Assembly (NCBI GenBank): GCA_020029625.1
Contig: JAIBJP010000078.1
Span: 1 to 8,582, forward strand
Length of the DNA: 8,582 bases
Direction: 5' to 3'
Origin: Actinomycetota bacterium
GTDB taxonomy: Bacteria > Actinomycetota > Thermoleophilia > Gaiellales > Gaiellaceae
Shown in pieces: positions 1 to 6,173 of this stretch; the stretch's first letter is position 1, and each line of letters starts with the position of its first letter. The notes under the pieces were generated by a model. It made no database searches and had not been told where the DNA came from. It saw nothing but the letters and a program-made list of their open reading frames with translations. Position numbers and translations under genes: made by a program.

Positions 1-7
1 TGGCCGC

Positions 8-29
8 CCGGTACCAAATCCGGTACCAA
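8..29. repeat. Short direct repeat CCGGTACCAA, two copies
   Basis: The 10-mer CCGGTACCAA occurs at 8-17 and again at 20-29, separated by two bases. Each copy contains the palindrome GGTACC. Read in frame 1 the segment gives a repeated Gly-Thr pair before a TGA at 31-33, so it could be the low-complexity end of a plus-strand gene entering from the left. It is too short to assign. Confidence 0.4.
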
Positions 30-59
30 CTGACCCGCCGCCGCGCGTCGATCGAAAGG

Positions 60-85
60 AAAAGCGCCCCTCAGCGGGCGCTTTT
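60..85. terminator. Rho-independent terminator behind tRNA-Asn, possibly bidirectional
   Basis: A perfect 10-bp stem is formed by AAAAGCGCCC (60-69) and GGGCGCTTTT (76-85) around a six-base loop. On the minus strand it begins four bases after the tRNA-Asn discriminator base and runs into TTTTCCTTT, so it should end the tRNA transcript. The symmetric A and T tracts would also let it stop a plus-strand transcript from the left. Confidence 0.85.
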
Positions 86-88
86 CTA

Positions 89-161
89 CTCCCCGGGTTG
101 GACTCGAACCAACAACCCTCCGGTTAACAGCCGGATGCTCTGCCAATTGAGCTACCGGGGA
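89..161 (-). tRNA. tRNA-Asn (anticodon GTT)
   Basis: The minus strand folds into a complete 73-nt cloverleaf. The acceptor TCCCCGG (161-155) pairs with CCGGGGA (96-90), and the discriminator is G at 89. The D stem is GCTC/GAGC. The anticodon stem TCCGG/CCGGA encloses the loop CTGTTAA, with anticodon GTT at 128-126, which reads AAC/AAT. The T arm GTTGG-TTCGAGT-CCAAC is canonical. No CCA is encoded, because TAG follows the discriminator, so CCA must be added after transcription. The gene lies 35 bp downstream of the dnaG stop on the same strand and is followed at once by a strong terminator. Confidence 0.97.
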
Positions 162-172
162 ACGGCTGCCCC

Positions 173-178
173 AGTGTA
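173..178 (-). promoter_or_regulatory. Candidate -10 element for tRNA-Asn
   Basis: TACACT on the minus strand (178-173) fits the TANNNT consensus. It would place the transcript start about five bases before the mature tRNA 5' end. The best -35-like hexamer, TTGACC at 194-189, is only 10 bp away, much too close for a normal sigma-70 spacer. Either the promoter depends mainly on its -10 or the tRNA is transcribed with dnaG. Confidence 0.3.
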
Positions 179-184
179 GCGAGG

Positions 185-210
185 GCTAGGTCAAAGCTAG
201 GTGAAAGCTA
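185..210. repeat. 11-bp tandem repeat over the dnaG stop codon
   Basis: GCTAGGTCAAA (185-195) is followed directly by GCTAGGTGAAA (196-206) and then a partial third unit GCTA (207-210). The two full units differ at one base. On the minus strand the array covers the last codons and TAG stop of dnaG, and reaches into the region upstream of tRNA-Asn. It looks like a local slippage duplication. Confidence 0.7.
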
Positions 211-1861
211 CTTCCTGCAGAGCCTCCTGGATCCGGCCCAGGACGGCCTGAAGCTCCTTCGTCCGTTCGAGGTCGGCGCTGGTCACCTCGCCGCGACCGA
301 GCTCCGCGAGCTCACGCCGCACCAGCCGCTCCTCGAGGCGCAGGAAGAGCTGCTTGGCGGCTTCGTCGTTCAGCCCTTCCCGCTCTGCCGTGGCGTCGAG
401 CTCCGCGCGCAGCGCGATCAGCTCGTCGTCCGGCTCGGCCTCGCCTGCGAGATAGGCGCGAAGCCGCCGGTGGAGCGGGTCGTCGAAATGCCGGTCGTCG
501 AGCTCGTGCAGGTAGCGCTCTGCCAGCTCGGGATGGACGGTGCAGACCGCGAGGAGGTCGCGCTCGAGCCGCTCCCCTGCGTCGACCAGCTTGCGCCTGG
601 CCTCTCCGAAGACGGGCGCGCTGGTCGCGTCCACGCGCAGCGGAATATTGAGGCGGTTGGCCGCGTACTTGGCCGCGTGTTCCTGGTCCGGCCCCCGCGG
701 CGCTTTCAGGATCAGCGCCTGGACCGCGTCGAAGGCGCCTTGCGGGCTCGGCGCCCGGTCGATCTCGAGCTTCACTCGGTGGACGAGGTACTCGGTCGCA
801 GCTTCCAGCCGCTGCTCGAATTCGTCCGCGGCGTCGGCCGGATCGGAGCCGGGAGGGAGCGGCACGACCCACACCTCCTCGAACTGGCGGTACGCGAGCT
901 CCATTCCACGGAGCGTCGCCTCGGCACCAGCAGCGTCGGCGTCGAAGCAGAGATAGATGCGCGGAGTGAGGCGGCGGAGCTCCCGCAGCTGCAGCTCGGT
1001 AAGAGCCGTCCCCATCGACGCGACGGCGGACTCGAGACCGCGCTGGTGGAGGGCCAACACGTCGGTGTAACCCTCGACCACGACCGCCCGGCTCTCCTTG
1101 GCGACCGTTGCGCGGGCCCGATCGAGCCCGTAGACGATCGAGCTTTTGCGGAAGAGCTCCCCCTCGGGCGAATTCACATATTTGGCCTTGATGGGGTCGT
1201 CCTCCGAGAGCCGCCGAGCGCCGAACCCGAGTACCCGGCCGCGTGCGTCGGCGAGTGGGAAGACGAGCCGACTGGCGAAGTAGTCGTTTCCGCGCCGATT
1301 GACGAGGCCGGCGGCGACCAGCTCCTCCTGTGAGTAGCCCTTGGCTCGCGCCTTGGCGGCCAGACGGTCGCCGCCCGGGGAGAGGCCGAGGCGGAAGCGC
1401 CGGCAGATCTCCTCCGTGAGACCGCGCTCGCCGAGGTACGCTCGGACCGGTTCACCGGCCTGCGAGTCCCAGAGATGACGCTCGTAGAACTTCGCCGCCG
1501 CCTCGAGGAGCGCGTAGAGTCGGTCTCGACGGCTGCGACGGGCCTCGAATCCCGGAGCGGTCTCCTCGTATTCGAGTTGCACCCCGTAACGATCGGCCAG
1601 CCATTCGACCGCGGAGGCGAACTCGAGCCCCTCGGTCTCCCGCACGAACTTGATCAGGTCGCCTCCCTCGCCACAGGTAAAGCAGTGGTAGAGCTTCTCG
1701 ACGGCGTTCACGGAAAAGCTGGGGTTCTGGTCGTCGTGGAAGGGACAGCGGCCCGTCCACTGAGCACCGGAGCGACGAAGCTGCGTCCGGCCCGAGACGA
1801 TCTCGACCATGTCCGCCGCCGCGACGACCTCTTCGACCGACGTGCGCTTGATCAGTGCCAT
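197..1861 (-). CDS. dnaG: DNA primase DnaG
   Basis: This is the replicative primase, which makes the RNA primers for Okazaki fragments at the fork with the DnaB helicase. The 554-residue protein has the full family order. A CHC2 zinc finger at the N terminus has C39, H42, C60 and C63. The RNA-polymerase-like core includes SRLVFPLADARG near 197-208 and KYVNSPEGELF near 227-237. The Toprim domain carries EGYTD (263-267, acid E263) and FDADAAG (306-312, D307 and D309) for metal binding. The helical C terminus, about 420-554, fits the DnaB-binding region. Length is slightly short of the usual 580-640. The ATG at 1861 overlaps the end of the upstream dGTPase gene by 10 bp and has no clear Shine-Dalgarno, which suggests translational coupling. 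The dgt-dnaG order is known from Actinobacteria. Confidence 0.97.
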   Translation of the reverse strand: MALIKRTSVEEVVAAADMVEIVSGRTQLRRSGAQWTGRCPFHDDQNPSFSVNAVEKLYHCFTCGEGGDLIKFVRETEGLEFASAVEWLADRYGVQLEYEETAPGFEARRSRRDRLYALLEAAAKFYERHLWDSQAGEPVRAYLGERGLTEEICRRFRLGLSPGGDRLAAKARAKGYSQEELVAAGLVNRRGNDYFASRLVFPLADARGRVLGFGARRLSEDDPIKAKYVNSPEGELFRKSSIVYGLDRARATVAKESRAVVVEGYTDVLALHQRGLESAVASMGTALTELQLRELRRLTPRIYLCFDADAAGAEATLRGMELAYRQFEEVWVVPLPPGSDPADAADEFEQRLEAATEYLVHRVKLEIDRAPSPQGAFDAVQALILKAPRGPDQEHAAKYAANRLNIPLRVDATSAPVFGEARRKLVDAGERLERDLLAVCTVHPELAERYLHELDDRHFDDPLHRRLRAYLAGEAEPDDELIALRAELDATAEREGLNDEAAKQLFLRLEERLVRRELAELGRGEVTSADLERTKELQAVLGRIQEALQEVAFT

Positions 1862-2847
1862 GCGAGCGCGAAGCGGTCGGTCATGCCCGAAACGTAGTCG
1901 GTGACGCGCTCGTGGAGCTCGCCGGGTCTGGCCTCCGGAAGCTCTTCCGGGTGCTCGAGCAGATGGCCGAAGATGCGGCGGAGCGTCTCGGCTGCCGTTG
2001 TCCGCTGCTCTTCGGCGGCCGGCCCGAGATAGACCCGCTCGAACATGAACGCGCGCAGATTGAGCATCGCGCGGCCGATCTCCCCGCTCTGGACGATGTC
2101 GCCGGCAGCCGACGAGGCCTCGACCAGGTCGTGGACGAGCGTGTCGATCCGGCGCGATCCCCGGTCACCGAGGAGCTCGATGTCCTCGAGCGGCAGCTCG
2201 TCGTGAACCAGGAGTCCGGCGCGGAGAGCGTCGTCGATGTCGTGGTTGATGTACGCGACCCGGTCGACCAAGCGGACGATCTTGCCCTCGAGCGTCCCCG
2301 GCTCCGACGGGCCCGTGTGATGGAGGATCCCGTCGCAGACCTCCGCCGTGAGATTCAGGCCTCGCCCGTCGCGCTCGAGCAGCTCGACGACCCGCAGGGA
2401 CTGCTCGTTGTGCCGGAAGCGCCGCCCGAAGCGCTCCCAGAGGATCTCGTCCAGGACTTCCTCTCCTGTGTGGCCGAACGGCGGATGGCCGAGGTCATGG
2501 CCGAGCGCGATCGCCTCCGTCAAGTCCTCGTTGAGGCGAAGCGCCCTCGCCACAGTGCGTGAGATCCCGGCCGTCTCGAGCGTATGGGTCAGCCGTGTGC
2601 GGTAGTGGTCGCCCTTCGGATTGATGAAGACCTGCGTCTTGTGCTTCAGCCGACGGAAGGCCTTCGAATGCACGATCCGGTCTCGGTCCCGCTGGAACGG
2701 GGTGCGCAGCCGGCACTCGTCTTCCTCGTCGTAGGCGCGACCGCGCGTGTCGTACGAGCGCACCGCGAGCGGCGATAGCCAACTTTCTTCCTGCTCGCGC
2801 ACGCGAGCCTCGAACTCGTCCCCCACTCGTCCGGCGACGTCGGGCAT
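1852..2847 (-). CDS. dgt: Deoxyguanosinetriphosphate triphosphohydrolase-like HD protein
   Basis: Members of this HD-domain family cleave dNTPs (classically dGTP) to the nucleoside and triphosphate, and so influence dNTP pools. With the start at 2847 the protein has 331 residues. The metal site is visible as H88 (in RTRLTHTLE), H117-D118 (in ALGHDLGHPPFGH) and D195 (in RLVDRVAYINHD). FRHNEQSLRVVE and the C-terminal GMTDRFAL are also typical of the family. I chose the ATG at 2847 because it lies 13 bp after the dehydrogenase stop and is preceded by GGGGAAG. An ATG at 2892 would extend the gene 32 bp into the upstream gene with a low-complexity serine-rich leader. The 3' end overlaps dnaG by 10 bp. 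The actual nucleotide preference cannot be read from sequence. Confidence 0.93.
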   Translation of the reverse strand: MPDVAGRVGDEFEARVREQEESWLSPLAVRSYDTRGRAYDEEDECRLRTPFQRDRDRIVHSKAFRRLKHKTQVFINPKGDHYRTRLTHTLETAGISRTVARALRLNEDLTEAIALGHDLGHPPFGHTGEEVLDEILWERFGRRFRHNEQSLRVVELLERDGRGLNLTAEVCDGILHHTGPSEPGTLEGKIVRLVDRVAYINHDIDDALRAGLLVHDELPLEDIELLGDRGSRRIDTLVHDLVEASSAAGDIVQSGEIGRAMLNLRAFMFERVYLGPAAEEQRTTAAETLRRIFGHLLEHPEELPEARPGELHERVTDYVSGMTDRFALAWH

Positions 2848-2860
2848 GGTCTTCCCCAGG

Positions 2861-3631
2861 CTAGATGATGATCGGGACGGTTCCGCCGTCAACGCTCCAG
2901 GCGGCTCCTGTGACGAAGTTGGCGCGGTCCGAGCACAGGAAGGCGATCACCGCGGCGATTTCCTCCGGCTCGGCTAGGCGCCCGAGCGGGCGGCCCTTTC
3001 CGACATCCGCAAGCACCTCCTCGCGGCTCTTTCCGCTCCGCTTGGCCGTCTGGTCGGCGAGACCGCCGTCCGCGAGCCAGGCCGGAGAGGCTGTGGGCCC
3101 CGGAGCCACGGCGTTGCAGAGAATCCCCTCCTTGGCGTAGACGTCTGCGACCAACCGCGAAAGCGAGAGCACCGCGGCCTTGGTGACGCTGTAGTCGGGC
3201 ATCCCCGTCGACGGCCGCTTCCCGGCCGTCGAGCTGACGTTGACGATGCGGCCGAAGCCGCGCTCGCGCATGCCGGGAAGCGCCGCCCGGATCGCGCGGA
3301 CGTAGCTCATGACGTTCAGCTGCCAGATCTGCTCCCAGTTCTCGTCCGTGAGTTCGTCGAACGAGCGAATCTCGGCGAAGCCGACGTTGTTGACGAGGAT
3401 CTCCACCGGCCCGACCTGCCGCTCGGCCTCGGCAATGAGCTCCCCAGGGGCTTGAGGCTGCGCCAGATCGCCGGGAACGTGATGCGCCTCCCCCACGCCG
3501 GGTCCCGATTCACGCCGCCCGGAGGTGACGACGCGGGCGCCCTCCGCCGCCAGCAGGGAGGCGGTCTCCCGCCCAATCCCCCCGGTGGAGCCCGTGACGA
3601 CGCAGACCCGATCTTTGAGGCCGAGATCCAA
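2861..3631 (-). CDS. Short-chain dehydrogenase/reductase (SDR), 3-oxoacyl-ACP-reductase-like
   Basis: A 256-residue classical SDR and NAD(P)H-dependent oxidoreductase; the substrate is unknown. The Rossmann nucleotide-binding motif TGSTGGIG is at 13-20 and NNVG at 81-84. The catalytic set is N106, S134, Y147 and K151 (YSVTK). VAPGPT (175-180) and the terminal GAAWSVDGG (242-250) are also typical, and the length is normal for the family. The start is a TTG at 3631, the only start codon placed properly before the first beta strand, with AGGA five bases upstream. It is the first gene of the leftward run with dgt and dnaG. The functional link to nucleotide metabolism is unclear, and co-transcription may simply reflect position. 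Homology to FabG does not make it the fatty-acid-synthesis enzyme. Confidence 0.92.
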   Translation of the reverse strand: MDLGLKDRVCVVTGSTGGIGRETASLLAAEGARVVTSGRRESGPGVGEAHHVPGDLAQPQAPGELIAEAERQVGPVEILVNNVGFAEIRSFDELTDENWEQIWQLNVMSYVRAIRAALPGMRERGFGRIVNVSSTAGKRPSTGMPDYSVTKAAVLSLSRLVADVYAKEGILCNAVAPGPTASPAWLADGGLADQTAKRSGKSREEVLADVGKGRPLGRLAEPEEIAAVIAFLCSDRANFVTGAAWSVDGGTVPIII

Positions 3632-3639
3632 GGCCGTCC

Positions 3640-3646
3640 TACGATA
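3640..3646. promoter_or_regulatory. Overlapping divergent -10-like elements
   Basis: The plus strand has TACGAT (3640-3645), which fits TANNNT. A start six or seven bases downstream would fall on, or one base before, the GTG of the histidine phosphatase at 3652, giving a leaderless or nearly leaderless mRNA. No Shine-Dalgarno precedes that GTG, which fits. A weak -35-like TTGAGG lies at 3615-3620 with a 19-bp spacer. The minus strand has TATCGT (3646-3641) facing the SDR gene. The two elements share five base pairs, so one site may fire both ways. Confidence 0.4.
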
Positions 3647-3651
3647 ACGAC

Positions 3652-4233
3652 GTGACCACCATCTTCCTCGCGCGGCACGGTGAGAGCGACTGGAATGTCG
3701 AGAAGCGCTTCCAGGGCCACAGCGACCGACCGCTGACGAATCGCGGCCGGGAGCAGGCGCACGCCTTGGCAGATCTGGTCGCCTCCGAGGAGATCGACGC
3801 GGTTTACACGAGCCCGCTCAGCCGGGCGCGGGAGACCGCCGAGATCGTCGCCGTGCGCGCCGGTCTCGAGCCCATCGCGCTGCCCGAGCTGCGCGAGGTC
3901 GACACTGGCAGCTGGTCGGGCCTCTCACGCGTCGATGTGGAAGCCCGTTTCCCGGAGGGGTTCGCGCGCTGGCGCTCCGGGGGGTCGGGCTGGGAGGACG
4001 GTGAGACCTACGAGGAGATGGCGGAGCGCGTCATCGGCGCGCTTCGGACGATCGCGGAAGACCATCCGGATGGCCGCGTTTTGGTCATCTCCCACGGCGG
4101 CCCAATTCGAGCCATCCACGCCGCTGCAGAAGGCGTGGCGATCGACGATTACCGGCGCCTCAAGCCGGTGGAGCCCAACGCGCGCCTGTCCACGGTGGCC
4201 GTCGAGAACGGGCGCGTTACGCGGCTAGACTGA
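3652..4233 (+). CDS. Histidine phosphatase family protein (phosphoglycerate-mutase-like)
   Basis: A 193-residue branch-1 histidine phosphatase. The family transfers phosphate through a phosphohistidine. The RHG motif (R8, H9, G10) holds the nucleophile. R58 (SPLSRARETA), the likely acid E82 (REVDTGSWSG) and H148 (VISHGG) complete the pocket. Length and lack of mutase-specific insertions suggest a broad phosphatase such as an alpha-ribazole phosphatase or cofactor-independent PGM-like enzyme, but the substrate cannot be named. The GTG start at 3652 lacks a Shine-Dalgarno and is placed for leaderless expression from TACGAT at 3640. It is the first gene of the rightward operon, five bases before the next start. 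The divergent SDR gene starts only 20 bp away. Confidence 0.93.
   Translation: MTTIFLARHGESDWNVEKRFQGHSDRPLTNRGREQAHALADLVASEEIDAVYTSPLSRARETAEIVAVRAGLEPIALPELREVDTGSWSGLSRVDVEARFPEGFARWRSGGSGWEDGETYEEMAERVIGALRTIAEDHPDGRVLVISHGGPIRAIHAAAEGVAIDDYRRLKPVEPNARLSTVAVENGRVTRLD
4226..4231 (+). promoter_or_regulatory. Candidate internal -10 (TAGACT) for the small gene at 4239
   Basis: TAGACT overlaps the end of the phosphatase gene and lies seven bases before the GTG at 4239. That spacing would start transcription at or next to the start codon and give a second leaderless transcript. The only Shine-Dalgarno-like GAGG (4232-4235) is three bases from the GTG, too close to be ideal. No convincing -35 is visible. 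Confidence 0.3.
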
Positions 4234-4238
4234 GGCCG

Positions 4239-4484
4239 GTGGAGGACTACACCAACAAGTACAAGGGAGAGCAGGTCGAAGTCGAGCTCTTCGGCGGCGA
4301 GTACCAGGACGGAACACTGACCGCTTATTGCGGGATCGAGGGCGTCCCGCACATCGAGCTGAACGGACACATTCTCATCCCCCTCCAGAACATCGCCTCT
4401 CTCCACTGCTCGAGCCGCTGTGACGCCCCTGAGCCGGACTGGCCCCCGCGCGGCCTGACGGGCGCTGACGGCGAAGAGACCTAA
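4239..4484 (+). CDS. Small conserved-looking protein with possible Sm-like fold
   Basis: An 81-residue protein that I cannot assign with confidence. Residues 12-56 show alternating beta strands: VEVELFGGEYQDGTL, then HIELNG, then ILIPLQNIASLH. This spacing of a glycine-containing first motif and an ILIPLxNI second motif recalls LSm/Hfq-like barrels. If so, it might bind RNA or form a ring, but that is inference. The tail from about 62 is rich in Pro, Gly, Asp and Glu and probably disordered. There are three cysteines (C31, C57, C61), with H56-C57 and C61 close together, which could bind a metal. It begins with GTG five bases after the phosphatase and ends five bases before the M48-like gene. 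Both neighbours are tightly packed, so it is probably a real gene. Confidence 0.75.
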   Translation: MEDYTNKYKGEQVEVELFGGEYQDGTLTAYCGIEGVPHIELNGHILIPLQNIASLHCSSRCDAPEPDWPPRGLTGADGEET

Positions 4485-4489
4485 GTCGG

Positions 4490-5320
4490 GTGCGCGCGGC
4501 GCGTAACGTCGCGAAGGCCTTCCTCCTGCTCGGCGGCTTCGTCGCCGTCTTCACCGCCCTCGGCTGGTGGATCGGCGGAATCCGGCTGGCCAGCGTCTTC
4601 TTCGTCGTCTGCTTGCTGATGGCGGCGACGCTCCACTGGTATGGGCCGCGGATCGTCCTCGCCTCGCTCGGTGCCCGCGAGCTGACGCTCGGCGAAGGAG
4701 CGCTCCTGCACACGACCGCGGAAAGGCTGGCCGCGCGCGCCGAAGTCCCGCGGCCCCGGATGTTCCTCTTGCCGGATGGCCATCCACGAGCGTTTGCGGT
4801 CGGACGCGGGAAGGGCGCCTCGGCGCTCGCCCTCAGCCAGGGGCTCGTCAGCGCGCTGCCGCCGGCGGAGCTCGAGGGAGTGCTGGCGCACGAGCTCGCC
4901 AAGATCCGGCATCGAGACGTCCTTGTGCAGACGCCCGTGGTCGTCCTGGCGGGATGGATCGTCGAGGCGAGCCGGATCGGGGGCTGGCTCGAGCGTGCGC
5001 TCCTCTTCGTGCTCGCGCCCGTCGCCGCGAGCTTGGTCCATGTGCTGCTGTCTCCACGGAGAATCTTCGCCGCCGACGCGCGGGCCGCCCGCATCTGCGA
5101 GTCGCCGCACACCCTGGCGGACGCTCTGATCCGCCTCGAGCAGGCGATCGAGCTCATCAGCTTCAGCGCGAGCCCGGTCACTGAGCCCCTGTACACCGTG
5201 AATCCTTTCGAGCCTGTCGGCCTCGCCGTGATGTTCTCGACTCATCCGCCGATCGGCGAGCGCGTCCAGCGACTGCGCGAGCTCGACCCCGAATGGCGGG
5301 AGCGACTCCGGGCAGCCTGA
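4490..5320 (+). CDS. M48/HtpX-family membrane protein with degenerate zinc site (probable pseudoprotease)
   Basis: A 276-residue protein with HtpX architecture. Two N-terminal membrane segments (about 10-30 and 33-49) precede a cytoplasmic domain, with two more hydrophobic segments at about 148-160 and 170-187. Family marks are AFAVGRGKGASALALSQGL (101-119), VLAHELAKIRHRD (131-143), RIFAADARAA (191-200) and FSTHPPIGERVQRL (249-262). Active M48 enzymes bind zinc with HExxH plus a glutamate in the RExxAD segment. Here H134 and E135 remain, but the second histidine is K138 (AAG) and the glutamate is I192 (ATC). Two of three ligands are therefore missing while the rest of the fold is kept. It is probably not a metalloprotease and may act as a chaperone or scaffold for the membrane proteins encoded next to it. 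The GTG start follows the small gene by five bases. Confidence 0.87.
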   Translation: MRAARNVAKAFLLLGGFVAVFTALGWWIGGIRLASVFFVVCLLMAATLHWYGPRIVLASLGARELTLGEGALLHTTAERLAARAEVPRPRMFLLPDGHPRAFAVGRGKGASALALSQGLVSALPPAELEGVLAHELAKIRHRDVLVQTPVVVLAGWIVEASRIGGWLERALLFVLAPVAASLVHVLLSPRRIFAADARAARICESPHTLADALIRLEQAIELISFSASPVTEPLYTVNPFEPVGLAVMFSTHPPIGERVQRLRELDPEWRERLRAA

Positions 5321-5589
5321 TGCGAGCGGAGCCGTCCACGCTGGAAACGCCCCGCGCCCGCAGCTCTATTCGAGCCCGTGCGATCAGCGGGATCGGGCCG
5401 TTGACGGTGCTCGCGGGAGTCCTCTGGGCCTTCGCACAGCCCTACCGGGTCACGATCCTGCATCCGCGAGGGCAGGGATTCTGGTGGCTGGCCGTCGAGC
5501 CGCCCCTGCTCGTGATTCTCGTCGGGGTCCTGTTCGGCCTCGTGCTCGCACCCGGCCTGCTCGAGGATCTTCAGGAAGAGGACCGCTGA
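5320..5589 (+). CDS. Small two-TM membrane protein of unknown function
   Basis: An 89-residue protein with a basic N-terminal tail and two hydrophobic segments, about residues 23-43 and 54-80. A short loop (HPRGQGFWWLAVEPP) lies between them, and the C terminus is acidic (EDLQEEDR). I do not recognise a family. The ATG at 5320 overlaps the upstream stop as TGATG, the usual sign of translational coupling. An earlier in-frame ATG at 5293 would add nine residues inside the upstream gene, with no ribosome site. It also couples by TGATG to the next gene, so the two membrane proteins are probably made in matched amounts and may form a complex. Confidence 0.75.
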   Translation: MRAEPSTLETPRARSSIRARAISGIGPLTVLAGVLWAFAQPYRVTILHPRGQGFWWLAVEPPLLVILVGVLFGLVLAPGLLEDLQEEDR

Positions 5590-6173
5590 TGCAGCCCGAC
5601 CCGGAGTTCGTCCACTGGCTCTTCGCCACGGGATTCCTCATCCTTGGGGTCTGCCTGCTCGCCGAGGCGGTCGTCGGACCGGACGTCTGGGGTCGCCGCG
5701 CCTGGCGAGCGTACCTCTGGCCTGGAGCGGCCCTGATCCTGGGCATCTTCCTGTGGCCGGTGATGCTCCTCTTCACCAGCTCGACGCTGCACATGATCGC
5801 GCACTCCGCCTGGGCACAGGTGCTCATGCTCGCGGGCGGCGCCGAGCTGGCGCTCGCGCGCGGGAAGCTCTCCAGCCGCTACTGGCACCTCACGATCGCG
5901 CTTGCATTTCTCGTCTCCGGCGCCGCCTCGCTCATCCACGAGCAGAACGACTGGCTTTTCTCCCGCTCCGCCTTCGTCCACCACGCGATGGGCTGGGTGA
6001 TGATCGGCGGTGCCCTCTTCCCGCTCGCGCGCACGTTTCGGCCGCGGTCCTTCGCACTCGGCGCGGGCTTCGCTGCGACGTTCCTCGTGGTCTCCGTCCT
6101 GCTCTACACGCACCGCGACGTGGCGGAGATCTTCGGGCACCTCTCGCCGGTCGCCGGAGCGCCGCGCCGATGA
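5589..6173 (+). CDS. Histidine-rich six-TM membrane protein of unknown function
   Basis: A 194-residue protein with about six hydrophobic segments (near 7-27, 43-63, 70-91, 99-118, 129-147 and 155-173). Nine histidines stand out. H68 and H72 are spaced HxxxH at the start of segment 3, H100 is at the start of segment 4, H117 follows that segment, and H131-H132 open segment 5. H175 and H184 lie in the tail. Paired histidines at membrane edges could hold copper or haem, and the copper gene downstream makes copper plausible, but no family is recognised. The ATG at 5589 overlaps the upstream stop (TGATG) and has a strong Shine-Dalgarno, AGAGGA at 5577-5582, six bases away. A longer in-frame start at 5484 lies inside the upstream gene and is unlikely. 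The 3' end overlaps the CopCD gene by 4 bp. Confidence 0.82.
   Translation: MQPDPEFVHWLFATGFLILGVCLLAEAVVGPDVWGRRAWRAYLWPGAALILGIFLWPVMLLFTSSTLHMIAHSAWAQVLMLAGGAELALARGKLSSRYWHLTIALAFLVSGAASLIHEQNDWLFSRSAFVHHAMGWVMIGGALFPLARTFRPRSFALGAGFAATFLVVSVLLYTHRDVAEIFGHLSPVAGAPRR

Noticed and set aside
1..33. Possible end of a plus-strand gene with TGA at 31-33
   Set aside because: Only ten codons are visible. The bidirectional terminator fits a convergent gene, but so short an open stretch has no statistical weight.
470..1333. Long open frame on the plus strand opposite dnaG
   Set aside because: A shadow of high-GC codon bias. dnaG on the other strand has all family motifs, and this frame encodes an Arg/Glu/Leu-rich product with no recognisable domain.
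1855..2562. Long open frame on the plus strand opposite dgt
   Set aside because: Lies wholly over a clear HD-domain gene, with no recognisable motif. An antisense shadow.
2848..2892. Longer dGTPase start at ATG 2892
   Set aside because: It overlaps the SDR gene by 32 bp, adds a serine-rich leader unlike the family, and has no advantage over the ATG at 2847 with its GGGGAAG.
4481..5245. Open frames on the minus strand opposite the M48-like gene
   Set aside because: Charged, low-complexity products in the opposite strand of a gene with clear membrane segments and family motifs.
5753..6169. Extension of CopCD upstream to an early start at 5753
   Set aside because: The extra residues are Arg/Ala-rich, read out of frame through the 6-TM gene, and would hide the clear signal peptide at 6170.
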